This document shows, one piece after another, positions 29,806-38,191 of a stretch of 64,000 nt of DNA. The position numbers and the translations under genes were made by a program. The stretch is from Streptomyces marispadix. GTDB lineage: Bacteria; Actinomycetota; Actinomycetes; Streptomycetales; Streptomycetaceae. The stretch spans positions 992,001 to 1,056,000 of the forward strand of contig NZ_JAKWJU010000002.1 of assembly GCF_022524345.1 (NCBI RefSeq), given 5' to 3'. The notes below the pieces were generated by a model. That model saw only the letters and a program-made list of their open reading frames with translations, was not told where the DNA came from and ran no database searches. Every line of letters starts with the position of its first letter. The first letter of the stretch is position 1.

Positions 29806-31641
29806 ATGGCAACCACCGACACCCACAGCGGCGCCACCGCACCCGCCGCCCCCACACAGCCCCTCGACCCCACCGGCGCACCCGGCACCCTGCCCCTGCC
29901 GCCCAAGGCCGCACGCATCCTCACCGCCGCCGGCGCCGCAGGCACCTTCGCGAGCACCATGCTCGCCTGGACCTGGACCGCCGACTTCCCAGGCGACCTC
30001 ACCTACTACGGCTCGCCCGTCGACCTCCAGACCCTCACCCTCGTCGGCTCGCTGCTCACCCTCGCCGTACTGCTCTCCGGCAGCGGCGTACGCGGACTGC
30101 GCTGGCTCACACCCGGAGGCAAGACGGCACCCGTCGTACTCCTCGCCCTCGGCACACTCGGAGTCGCCTGGTTCACCGCCGGAGCCATAGCCGTCGTACT
30201 CGGCGGCCTCGTCAACTTCGAACCCGGCATGTGGGTCGCCGTAGCCACCAGCCTCATCACCGTCATCGGCGCCCTCGGCCTCCGCGCCGACGAACCCTTC
30301 GACCCCGCCGACCCCGCACTGCGCGACCCCGGCCCCTGGCAGCGCCTACGGCACTCGCTCAAGGCGCCGGCACCCGCCGCGCCCGCGAAACAACTCCCCG
30401 GCTGGGCCGAACTCCTCACCATCGCCGGCACGTTCGGCCTCGGACTGTTCGTCTTCACCTACGGCATCGACACCCCGTACGGCGAACTGTTCATCGGCTA
30501 CCTCATCCTCGTAGCCTTCGCCGCCACCGCACTCGCACGCGCCGGACTCAGCCAGCGCCTGTCCCGGCTCACCGGAAAGCACCGCAACATCACCTTCACC
30601 GCGGCCTTCGTCGCCGCCGCGTGCTTCCCCTTCACCCAAAGCAGCGACCAGTACACCTCCGTCGCCGCCAACATCCTCATCTTCGCCACCGTCGCACTCG
30701 GCCTCAACGTCGTCGTCGGCCTCGCCGGGCTCCTCGACCTCGGATACGTGGCCTTCCTCGGCGTCGGCGCCTACGCCGCGGCACTCGTCTCCGGATCCGA
30801 CACCTCCGTACTCGGCGTCGAATTCCCCTTCTGGGCCGCCGTCCTCACCGGCGCCGGAGCCTCACTCGTCTTCGGCGTCGTCATCGGAGCACCCACACTC
30901 CGCCTCCACGGCGACTACCTCGCCATCGTCACCCTCGGCTTCGGCGAGATCTTCCGCATCGGCATGGAGAACCTCGACGGCTCCTCGGGGCCCTCCGTCA
31001 CCAACGGCGCCAACGGCATCGCCAACATCCCCGACCTCGTCATCCTCGGCTTCGACCTCGGCGAGGACCACACCGTGTTCGGCGTCGAACTCGGCCCCTT
31101 CGCCAACTACTACCTGCTCATGCTCCTCTTCACGATCATCATCGTGACGATCTTCCGCCGCGCCGACCGCTCCCGCATCGGCCGCGCATGGGTAGCCGTA
31201 CGCGAGGACGAGACCGCCGCACGCGCCATGGGCATCAACGGCTTCCGCGTCAAGCTCATCGCCTTCGCACTCGGCGCCACACTCGCCGGCATGGCAGGCA
31301 CCGTCCAGGCCCACGTCACCTCCTCCGTGACACCCGAGCAGTACCAGTTCGTCGAAGTCGTACCGCCCAACTCGGCGTTCCTGCTCGCCGCCGTCATCCT
31401 CGGCGGCATGGGAACCGTCTCCGGGCCCCTCGTCGGCGCCTCACTGCTCTACCTCATCCCGGCCAAGCTCCAGTTCATCGGCGACTACCAACTCCTCCTC
31501 TTCGGCCTCGCGTTGATCATCCTGATGCGCTACCGCCCCGAAGGACTCCTCGCCGACCGCCGCAAGAAACTCGAATTCCACGACACCGGCCAGCTCGACG
31601 TACCGACCGGCGGCCCCGGCCTCAGCAAGACGGAGGCGTAG
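29806..31641 (+). CDS. livM: Branched-chain amino acid ABC transporter, permease LivM (with extra N-terminal membrane domain)
   Basis: This 611-residue protein is about twice the length of the E. coli-type LivM core. The last 330 residues are a normal LivM: VALGLNVVVGLAGLLDLGYV (about 300), LRLHGDYLAIVTLGFGEIFR, and EDETAARAMGINGFRVKLIA (coupling region). The first 270 residues add about four to six transmembrane helices (AAGTFASTMLAWTWTADFPG, TLVGSLLTLAVLLSG, VVLLALGTLGVAWFTAGA, GTFGLGLFVFTYGIDTPYG). This extended form is known from Streptomyces liv operons; the role of the extra domain is unknown. The ATG at 29806 is 5 bp after livH. Confidence 0.9.
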   Translation: MATTDTHSGATAPAAPTQPLDPTGAPGTLPLPPKAARILTAAGAAGTFASTMLAWTWTADFPGDLTYYGSPVDLQTLTLVGSLLTLAVLLSGSGVRGLRWLTPGGKTAPVVLLALGTLGVAWFTAGAIAVVLGGLVNFEPGMWVAVATSLITVIGALGLRADEPFDPADPALRDPGPWQRLRHSLKAPAPAAPAKQLPGWAELLTIAGTFGLGLFVFTYGIDTPYGELFIGYLILVAFAATALARAGLSQRLSRLTGKHRNITFTAAFVAAACFPFTQSSDQYTSVAANILIFATVALGLNVVVGLAGLLDLGYVAFLGVGAYAAALVSGSDTSVLGVEFPFWAAVLTGAGASLVFGVVIGAPTLRLHGDYLAIVTLGFGEIFRIGMENLDGSSGPSVTNGANGIANIPDLVILGFDLGEDHTVFGVELGPFANYYLLMLLFTIIIVTIFRRADRSRIGRAWVAVREDETAARAMGINGFRVKLIAFALGATLAGMAGTVQAHVTSSVTPEQYQFVEVVPPNSAFLLAAVILGGMGTVSGPLVGASLLYLIPAKLQFIGDYQLLLFGLALIILMRYRPEGLLADRRKKLEFHDTGQLDVPTGGPGLSKTEA

Positions 31642-31644
31642 ACG

Positions 31645-32586
31645 ATGACCACCACGACCACCACAGGCGCACCGCAGACCGCGCCCGCAGGCCGCACCGA
31701 CGTACTGCGCGCCACCGGAGTCACCATGCGCTTCGGCGGCCTCACCGCCGTGCGCAACGTCGACCTCAACGTCGACAGCGGCGAGATCGTCGGCCTCATC
31801 GGCCCCAACGGAGCCGGAAAGACCACCTTCTTCAACTGCCTCACCGGCCTGTACATACCGACCGAAGGACAGGTCGCCTACAAAGGGAAAGTGCTCCCGC
31901 ACCGCTCCCACCTCGTCACCAAGGCAGGCATCGCCCGCACCTTCCAGAACATCCGCCTCTTCTCCAACATGACGGTCCTCGAAAACGTCCTCGTAGGCCG
32001 CCACACCCGCACCAAAGAAGGACTCCTCTCCGCACTCCTGCGCGGCCCCGGCTTCCGCAAAGCCGAACGCACCTCCGAAGAACGCGCCATGGAACTACTG
32101 GAGTTCACCGGCCTCGCCGCCAAACGCGAACACCTCGCCCGCAACCTCCCCTACGGCGAACAACGCAAGCTGGAGATCGCCCGCGCACTCGCCAGCGAAC
32201 CCGGCCTGCTGCTCCTCGACGAACCCACCGCGGGCATGACCGCAGGCGAGACCAGCGCCACCCGCGACCTCGTACTCGCCATACGGGAACAAGGCACAGC
32301 CGTACTCGTCATCGAGCACGACATGCGCTTCATCTTCAACCTCTGCGACCGCGTCTCCGTCCTCGTACAAGGCGAGAAACTCGTCGAAGGCTCACCCGAG
32401 ACCGTCCAGGCCGACGAACGCGTCATCGCCGCCTACCTCGGCACACCCTTCGAAGGAGAACCCGGCGAAGCCGAAGCAGCGGAAGTCCGCGAAGCCGAAA
32501 AGGCCACCGGACACGCGGCCACCGGCACCCCCGCGGACGACACCGAAACCGGGTCCGGCGAGAACCCGAAGGGAGAGCGGTCCTGA
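31645..32586 (+). CDS. livG: Branched-chain amino acid ABC transporter, ATPase LivG
   Basis: This 313-residue ABC ATPase has Walker A GLIGPNGAGKTTFFNCL (residue about 51) and a Q-loop region ARTFQNIRLFSNMTVLENV. The signature LPYGEQRKLEIARAL departs from LSGGQ, as is normal for LivG. Walker B is LLLLDEPTAGM and the H-loop is VLVIEHDMRFIF. The C-terminal 50 residues are a Glu/Ala/Thr-rich extension. It couples ATP hydrolysis to LivHM together with LivF. The start codon lies 3 bp after the livM stop and the stop codon overlaps the livF ATG by one base (TGATG). Confidence 0.93.
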   Translation: MTTTTTTGAPQTAPAGRTDVLRATGVTMRFGGLTAVRNVDLNVDSGEIVGLIGPNGAGKTTFFNCLTGLYIPTEGQVAYKGKVLPHRSHLVTKAGIARTFQNIRLFSNMTVLENVLVGRHTRTKEGLLSALLRGPGFRKAERTSEERAMELLEFTGLAAKREHLARNLPYGEQRKLEIARALASEPGLLLLDEPTAGMTAGETSATRDLVLAIREQGTAVLVIEHDMRFIFNLCDRVSVLVQGEKLVEGSPETVQADERVIAAYLGTPFEGEPGEAEAAEVREAEKATGHAATGTPADDTETGSGENPKGERS

Positions 32587-33299
32587 TGCCACTCCTCGAA
32601 GTCGAAGACCTCCGCGTCGCCTACGGCAAGATCGAAGCCGTCAAAGGCATCTCCTTCACCGTCGACGCAGGCGAAGTCGTCACCCTCATCGGCACCAACG
32701 GCGCCGGCAAGACAACCACCCTGCGCACCCTCTCCGGCCTGCTCAAACCACTCGCCGGAAAGATCACCTTCGACGGAGAAGTGATCAACGACCTCGGCGC
32801 ACACAAGATCGTCGCCAGGGGACTCGCACACTCCCCCGAAGGCCGCCGCATCTTCCCCCGCCTCACCATCGCCGAGAACCTCCAACTCGGCGCATTCCTG
32901 CGCAAGGACACCGCAGGCATCCAACGCGACATCGAACGCGCCTACACCCTCTTCCCCATCCTCGGAGAACGCCGCAACCAAGCCGCCGGCACCCTCTCCG
33001 GAGGCGAACAGCAGATGCTCGCCATGGGACGCGCCCTGATGTCCCAGCCCAAACTGCTCATGCTCGACGAGCCCTCCATGGGCCTCTCCCCGATCATGAT
33101 GCAGAAGATCATGGAGACCATCACCGAACTCAAGGCCCAGGGCACGACGATCCTCCTCGTCGAACAGAACGCCCAGGCCGCCCTCTCCCTCGCCGACCAC
33201 GGCCACGTCATGGAGATCGGCACCATCGCCCTCTCCGGCACCGGCGAGGAACTCATGCACGACGAATCCGTACGCAAGGCCTACCTCGGCGAGGACTGA
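32586..33299 (+). CDS. livF: Branched-chain amino acid ABC transporter, ATPase LivF
   Basis: This 237-residue ATPase has Walker A TLIGTNGAGKTTTLRTL (residue about 35), the signature GTLSGGEQQMLAMGRALM, Walker B KLLMLDEPSMGLSP and the H-loop LLVEQNAQAALSLADHG. The family member is identified by the conserved LEVEDLRVAYGKIEAVKGIS start and the HSPEGRRIFPRLTIAENL segment. It is the last gene of the operon. It overlaps livG by one base and is followed by a terminator hairpin at 33345-33378. Confidence 0.93.
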   Translation: MPLLEVEDLRVAYGKIEAVKGISFTVDAGEVVTLIGTNGAGKTTTLRTLSGLLKPLAGKITFDGEVINDLGAHKIVARGLAHSPEGRRIFPRLTIAENLQLGAFLRKDTAGIQRDIERAYTLFPILGERRNQAAGTLSGGEQQMLAMGRALMSQPKLLMLDEPSMGLSPIMMQKIMETITELKAQGTTILLVEQNAQAALSLADHGHVMEIGTIALSGTGEELMHDESVRKAYLGED

Positions 33300-33344
33300 C
33301 ACGCCGCCCGGCAACGCCTGCCGCACGCCCGACGCGCAAACGCC

Positions 33345-33378
33345 GCTGGGGCCGCCCGGAACTCCGGACGGCCCCAGC
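33345..33378 (+). terminator. Terminator of the liv operon
   Basis: A 10-bp perfect stem (GCTGGGGCCG / CGGCCCCAGC) lies 45 bp after livF. The 14-nt loop can itself pair (CCGGA..TCCGG). Confidence 0.8.
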
Positions 33379-33569
33379 ACGCGTAAGCGCACCTCGGCAC
33401 TCGCAAGATTCGTTCGACGACATCTGCCGCGCAGGCCCCGCACTCAGGGGAGCGCAAGGGACCAGGTGCGCAGGGGGCAGCGGGACACACCACAGCGGCG
33501 ACTTCGGGCCACTCCCTCAGGAGACCCGCCCCGGGGCGCTCCCTCAGACCGCAACCTCGGCCCGACCGG

Positions 33570-34292
33570 TCACTGCCCCCGCTGATCCCGGTCGCTCTGC
33601 TCCCGGCCCTGCTGCTTCTGCTGCTTCTGCTGCTTGCGCTCCTCGCCGTCCGCGATCACGGCCTCCGCGACCTGCCGCATCGACAACCGCCGGTCCATCG
33701 ACGTCTTCTGTATCCACCGGAACGCGGCAGGCTCCGTAAGCCCGTACTGCGTCTGAAGAACACTCTTCGCCCGGTCCACCAGCTTCCGCGTCTCCAACCG
33801 CTGGGAGAGATCCGCGACCTCCTTCTCCAGCGCCCGCAGCTCCGTGAACCTCGACACCGCCATCTCGATCGCCGGCACCACATCGCTCTTGCTGAACGGC
33901 TTCACCAGATACGCCATCGCACCCGCGTCCCGCGCACGCTCCACCAACTCGCGCTGCGAGAACGCCGTCAGCATCAGCACCGGCGCGATGCCCTCCTCGG
34001 CGACCTTCTCCGCCGCCGAGATCCCGTCCAGCACCGGCATCTTCACATCGAAGATGCACAGATCCGGCCGGTGCTCCCGCGTCAACTCCACCGCGCTGCG
34101 CCCGTCACCGGCCTCGCCGACGACGGAGTAGCCCTCCTCCTCCAGCATCTCCTTGAGATCCATGCGGATCAGCGCCTCGTCCTCGGCGATCACCACTCGC
34201 GTGGTCAGCGGCGGCACATGCGCGCTCGCCTCCTCGGCACCGGAGGCGTCGGCGCCGGAGTTCTCGGGCTCGGGGATGTCCGCGGTGCTCAC
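33570..34292 (-). CDS. pdtaR: ANTAR-domain response regulator (PdtaR-like)
   Basis: This 240-residue regulator has an N-terminal receiver domain (about residues 35-155): TTRVVIAEDEALIRMDLKEML, phospho-acceptor Asp in LCIFDVKMPVLDG and KPFSKSDVVPAIEMAV. A C-terminal ANTAR RNA-binding domain follows (EVADLSQRLETRKLVDRAK, SVLQTQYGLTEPAAFRWIQK). The tail is Gln/Lys-rich. ANTAR proteins bind tandem hairpins in nascent RNA and block terminators. Its histidine kinase is not next to it, as is usual for PdtaR-like proteins. The GTG at 34292 has an ACGAGGAG ribosome site and avoids the divergent tRNA-Leu 90 bp away. Confidence 0.9.
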   Translation of the reverse strand: MSTADIPEPENSGADASGAEEASAHVPPLTTRVVIAEDEALIRMDLKEMLEEEGYSVVGEAGDGRSAVELTREHRPDLCIFDVKMPVLDGISAAEKVAEEGIAPVLMLTAFSQRELVERARDAGAMAYLVKPFSKSDVVPAIEMAVSRFTELRALEKEVADLSQRLETRKLVDRAKSVLQTQYGLTEPAAFRWIQKTSMDRRLSMRQVAEAVIADGEERKQQKQQKQQGREQSDRDQRGQ

Positions 34293-34361
34293 TGGGCTCC
34301 TCGTTTCCGCACGGGTGGGAGGTACGAGAGTATCGAGTACCTCACGAGCACCCACACCCGG

Positions 34362-34367
34362 TATACT
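34362..34367 (+). promoter_or_regulatory. -10 element for tRNA-Leu
   Basis: TATACT lies 15 bp before the mature tRNA 5' end. A convincing -35 is not visible at the standard distance, which is often seen for Streptomyces tRNA promoters. Confidence 0.5.
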
Positions 34368-34382
34368 CCCAGGGCGACTGCG

Positions 34383-34465
34383 GCCGGGTTGGCGGAACGG
34401 CATACGCGGATGCCTCAAAAGCATCTGTCCGAAAGGGCATGCGGGTTCGAATCCCGCACCCGGCA
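34383..34465 (+). tRNA. tRNA-Leu (anticodon CAA)
   Basis: The 83-nt cloverleaf has a 7-bp acceptor stem GCCGGGT/ACCCGGC and an anticodon arm GATGC-CTCAAAA-GCATC with CAA at 34416-34418 (reads UUG). A long variable arm TGTCC-GAAA-GGGCA is typical of leucine class II tRNA. The T arm is GCGGG-TTCGAAT-CCCGC with discriminator A. CCA is not encoded. Confidence 0.95.
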
Positions 34466-34479
34466 CCCTCTTTGCTCCA

Positions 34480-34494
34480 ATCGAGTGACTCGAT
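34480..34494. promoter_or_regulatory. 15-bp palindrome between tRNA-Leu and the HTH-LAGLIDADG gene
   Basis: ATCGAGTGACTCGAT is a perfect palindrome about one central base. It lies 15 bp past the tRNA and 47 bp before the next start codon. It could be an operator or recognition site for the neighbouring HTH protein, but this is only inferred. Confidence 0.45.
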
Positions 34495-34540
34495 CAGGCT
34501 TTCCCTTATCGCACAGCGACACATCCTGCACGCTCTGTGC

Positions 34541-35323
34541 ATGGAACAGCACCACCCCTCTCTGAGAAGCGAAGCCCTGGCTCTCCTGCGGAGCGGCGTC
34601 ACCAACCGGGAAGTCGCGGAAAAGCTCGGCGTGCCCCGCGGCACTGTCGGCTGGTGGCTGCACGAAGACCGCAAGGCGCGGGGCGTAGTCGTTGCCGAGC
34701 GCCCGCACAACTGCCCGCGCTGCCTGAGTCTGCCGATCAACCGCCCCGCGTACGCCTACCTGCTCGGCCTATATCTCGGTGACGGCCACATCGTCGCGAA
34801 AGGCAAGCAGAACCACCTGTCGATCTACTGCTGTGACGGCTGGCCGGGCCTCATCGATGACGCGGAAGACACGATGCGGAAGGTGCTCACCGGTACAAAC
34901 ACCGGGCGGCGGGCGAAAATCGGCTGTACGGAGGTGAAGTCGTACAGCAAGCACTGGACATGCCTCTTCCCTCAGCACGGTCCCGGAATGAAGCATCAAC
35001 GGCGCATCGAACTCTCGGACTGGCAGCAGGAGATCGCTGACGGATTTCCATGGGAGCTGGTGCGCGGACTGATCCACTCCGACGGCTGCCGGTTCACCAA
35101 CTGGACGACCCGCATGGTCGGTGGGAAGCGCAAGCGCTACGAATACCCCCGCTACTACTTCACCAACAAGTCGGACGACATCAGGAAGATCTTCACCGAC
35201 ACCCTGGACCGGCTCGGGGTCGAGTGGAGGACGCTCGCACGTGGCAGCGACCCTTACAACATCTCCATAGCCCGCCGCCCCTCCGTCGCGCTCATGGACG
35301 CGCATATCGGGCCCAAGTACTGA
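34541..35323 (+). CDS. HTH-LAGLIDADG protein (homing endonuclease-like) beside tRNA-Leu
   Basis: This 260-residue protein has an N-terminal helix-turn-helix (LLRSGVTNREVAEKLGVPRG, residues about 12-31). A CPRC pair at about 64-67 follows, then a two-repeat LAGLIDADG fold: P1 YLLGLYLGDGH (residue about 77) and P2 LVRGLIHSDGCRF (about 173). The acidic residue at the end of each motif helix (D of GDG, D of SDG) is kept, so cleavage activity remains possible. In actinomycetes, such HTH-LAGLIDADG proteins occur near tRNA genes, with unknown role. No intron or intein is present in the tRNA or neighbours. The ATG at 34541 starts 75 bp from the tRNA, with weak ribosome-site evidence. Confidence 0.8.
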   Translation: MEQHHPSLRSEALALLRSGVTNREVAEKLGVPRGTVGWWLHEDRKARGVVVAERPHNCPRCLSLPINRPAYAYLLGLYLGDGHIVAKGKQNHLSIYCCDGWPGLIDDAEDTMRKVLTGTNTGRRAKIGCTEVKSYSKHWTCLFPQHGPGMKHQRRIELSDWQQEIADGFPWELVRGLIHSDGCRFTNWTTRMVGGKRKRYEYPRYYFTNKSDDIRKIFTDTLDRLGVEWRTLARGSDPYNISIARRPSVALMDAHIGPKY

Positions 35324-35373
35324 GCCCGTGCTCCCCGCTTACTCCGGTGCGGCTGTCGGCGGGCTACGGGAGC

Positions 35374-37956
35374 ATGGCACGTATGCGATCACTGACGCGC
35401 GATGAGGCGCAGACGCGGGCCGGGCTTCTCGATGTGGAGCGGTACGTCATCGATCTCGATCTGACGTGCGGCGGGGAGGTGTTCGGGTCGGTGACGACGG
35501 TGCGTTTCTCCGTGAAGGAGGGGCGCGGCGGGGCCGATTCGTTCGTCGAGGTGCGGCCCGTCGAGTTGCTGGGGGCAGAGCTGGACGGGGTGGCGCTGGA
35601 TACGGAGGGGGCTTTCGCGGATGGCCGGTTGTGGCTGCGGGGTCTGGCCGAGGGGGTTCATGAGCTGCGTGTCGAGGCGCGTATGGGGTTTTCGCGGGTC
35701 GGTGAGGGGATGCACCGGTTCACGGATCCGGCGGACGGGCGGGTGTATCTGTACACGCAGTGTTTTCTGGATGATGCGCCGCTGGTGTTCGCGTGTTTCG
35801 ACCAGCCTGACTTGAAGGCGGTCTTCGAGGTGGGGGTGACGGCGCCGGAGGGTTGGACGGTGCTGGGCAACGGTGTGGCGCGGCGGGTGCCGGGGAGTGG
35901 TGGCCGTTGGGTGTGTGCGCCGACGCCGCGGTTGAGTACGTATCTGGTGGCGGTGGTGGCGGGGCCCTATCACTCGGTGCGTACGGAGCATGCGGGGTTG
36001 CCGTTCGGTCTTCATGTGCGGCGTTCTCTGGGGGAGTTCCTGGATGCGGATGCGGAGGAGCTGCTGGAGGTTACGCGGCGTTGTTTCGACCGTTATCACG
36101 AGTTGTTCGACGAGCCGTATCCGTTCGACTCGTACGACCAGGCTTTCGTGCCGGAGTTCAATGCGGGTGCGATGGAGAATCCGGGGCTGGTGACGTTGCG
36201 GGACGAGTATGTGTTCCGTTCGGCGGTGACGGGTCTGGATCGTCGTACGCGTGGTGTGACGGTGGCTCATGAGATGGCCCATATGTGGTTCGGGGATCTG
36301 GTGACCCTGCGGTGGTGGGACGACATCTGGCTGAACGAGTCGTTCGCGGAGTACATGGGGTATCGGACGCTGCGTGAGGCGACGCGTTTCTCGGGGGTGT
36401 GGACGGATTTCGCGGTGGCGCGTAAGGGGTGGGGTTATGACGCGGATCAGCGGCCGTCGACTCATCCGGTGGCTCCGGAGCCGGGTTCTGTGCCGGATAC
36501 TGCTTCGGCGTTGCTGAATTTCGATGGGATCTCTTATGCGAAGGGTGCGTCGGTGCTGCGTCAGTTGGTGGCGTGGCTGGGTGAGCGGGATTTCCTCGCG
36601 GGGGTCAACAGGCATTTGACGCGGCACCGTTTCGGTAATGCGTCGCTGACGGATTTCGTGGGTTCACTGGCGGAGGCGTCGGGGCGTGATGTGCATGGCT
36701 GGGCGGAGCGCTGGCTGCGTACGACGGGGGTGGACGGGTTCTCCCCGTCGGTGTCGGAGGGTCATGGGCAGTGGTCGGTGGCGCTGCGGCATGAGGGGAG
36801 CCGTCCGCATCGTCTGGAGTTGGGTCTCTACGATGTGGCGCCCGCGGAGCCGGGGCGTCTGGTGCTGCGGGAGCGGCTGGGGCGTGATGTGGGGGCGGAG
36901 GAGGCGGAGTCGGTCGTGGTGGCGGAGGGGCCGCGTCCTGATCTGCTGTTGGTGAACGACGGTGATCTGACGTACGCGAAGGTGCGGTTGGACGGGGTTT
37001 CGTGGGGGACGGTGCGGGGGGCGTTGTCGGGGCTTCCGGATGCGTTGTCGCGTGCGGTGGTGTGGAACGCGGTGCGGGACATGGTGCGGGACGGGGAGTT
37101 GGCGCCGGGGGAGTTTCTGGAGGCGGTGCGGGTTCATGCTCCGGCGGAGTCCGAGGTGGCGGTGCTGGAGGGTGTGTTGTCGTTCGCGCGGGGGACGGTG
37201 GCGGACTGTTTTGTGCCGGTGGAGCGGCGTGGTGCGGCGTTGGGGCTGCTGGCGGGTGTGTGCGGTGAGGTGCTGGCGGGTTCGGATTGTGCTTCGGGGT
37301 CGGGCACGGGGGCGGCGGGGGCCGGTCCGGGGTCGGGTGTGGATGTCGCGGGGCTGCGTTTGACGGCGGTGCGCCGGTTCATCGACTGTGCTTCGGATTC
37401 CGGGGAGTTGCTGGCGTGGCGTGAGGCGGGTTCGGTGCCGGGTGGTCCGGTGCTGGATGCGGAGTTGCGGTGGCGGCTGCTGTTGCGTCTTTCGGCGCTG
37501 GGTGCGGTGGGTGAGGCGGAGATCGACGGGGAGCTGGCCGCCGATCCGGGGGCGGCGGGTGAGGAGGGTGCGGCTCGGTGCCGGGCTGCGTTGCCTGATG
37601 CGGCGGGCAAGGAGGCGGCGTGGGGGGCGATGTTCTTCTCGGACGGGTTGTCGAACTATCTGCTGCGGGCGACGGCGGAGGGGTTCTGGCAGGCGGAGCA
37701 GGGGGAGTTGCTGGCCGCCGGTGGTTTCGCGGAGCGGTATTTCGCGGATGTGGTGCCGGTGGCGGCGCGGCGTGGTGCTGCGGTGGCGTCGGTTCTGGGG
37801 CGTACGGCCTTTCCTCGTACGGTCGTTGAGGAGACGGTGTTGCGGCGTGGGCTGGAGTGTGTGGCGGGGGCGGGTCTGACGCCTGCGTTGCGGCGGGAGT
37901 TGGTGGACCGGCTGGATGATCTGCGGCGTGCGCTGCGGGTGCGGGGGCTTGTGTAG
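35374..37956 (+). CDS. pepN: Aminopeptidase N (M1 family)
   Basis: This 860-residue zinc aminopeptidase cuts single residues from peptide N-termini in the cytoplasm. It has the substrate-recognition motif FNAGAMENPG (about 262-271) and the zinc site HEMAHMWFGD with the downstream Glu in LNESFAEYMGY (HExxH-18x-E, about 298-320). The C-terminal ERAP1-like helical domain begins about residue 500. The codon use is unlike its neighbours, with many G- and T-ending codons, while the nearby liv genes end almost only in C. The ATG at 35374 is chosen; ATG 35383 is an alternative with a better spaced GGGAG. Length matches the family. Confidence 0.93.
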   Translation: MARMRSLTRDEAQTRAGLLDVERYVIDLDLTCGGEVFGSVTTVRFSVKEGRGGADSFVEVRPVELLGAELDGVALDTEGAFADGRLWLRGLAEGVHELRVEARMGFSRVGEGMHRFTDPADGRVYLYTQCFLDDAPLVFACFDQPDLKAVFEVGVTAPEGWTVLGNGVARRVPGSGGRWVCAPTPRLSTYLVAVVAGPYHSVRTEHAGLPFGLHVRRSLGEFLDADAEELLEVTRRCFDRYHELFDEPYPFDSYDQAFVPEFNAGAMENPGLVTLRDEYVFRSAVTGLDRRTRGVTVAHEMAHMWFGDLVTLRWWDDIWLNESFAEYMGYRTLREATRFSGVWTDFAVARKGWGYDADQRPSTHPVAPEPGSVPDTASALLNFDGISYAKGASVLRQLVAWLGERDFLAGVNRHLTRHRFGNASLTDFVGSLAEASGRDVHGWAERWLRTTGVDGFSPSVSEGHGQWSVALRHEGSRPHRLELGLYDVAPAEPGRLVLRERLGRDVGAEEAESVVVAEGPRPDLLLVNDGDLTYAKVRLDGVSWGTVRGALSGLPDALSRAVVWNAVRDMVRDGELAPGEFLEAVRVHAPAESEVAVLEGVLSFARGTVADCFVPVERRGAALGLLAGVCGEVLAGSDCASGSGTGAAGAGPGSGVDVAGLRLTAVRRFIDCASDSGELLAWREAGSVPGGPVLDAELRWRLLLRLSALGAVGEAEIDGELAADPGAAGEEGAARCRAALPDAAGKEAAWGAMFFSDGLSNYLLRATAEGFWQAEQGELLAAGGFAERYFADVVPVAARRGAAVASVLGRTAFPRTVVEETVLRRGLECVAGAGLTPALRRELVDRLDDLRRALRVRGLV

Positions 37957-38124
37957 CGGCTGAGGGTTCGGGCGGGGCGCCGTGTGCCGGGGTTGCGGGG
38001 CGGGGTGCCGCTTGCGGCGGGGTGCAGGGGTGGCTCAACTCGCGGGTGCCGGTTGCCCGTTCGGGCGTGGTGTGTGACCGGTCGTGTGGGCTGGGCCGAC
38101 TTTTCTCATGTCTTGGCTTAAGGC

Positions 38125-38153
38125 TTGACCGGTGCTTGGTTCAGACCTACGGT
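38125..38153 (+). promoter_or_regulatory. Promoter for the Tat-secreted beta-helix gene (TTGACC-17-TACGGT)
   Basis: TTGACC at 38125-38130, exactly 17 bp, then TACGGT at 38148-38153 make a good HrdB-type promoter. It would start transcription about 33 nt before the ATG at 38192. Confidence 0.65.
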
Positions 38154-38191
38154 CCACTCACCATCCTGACATCGTCGAGGAGTTGGACCCC

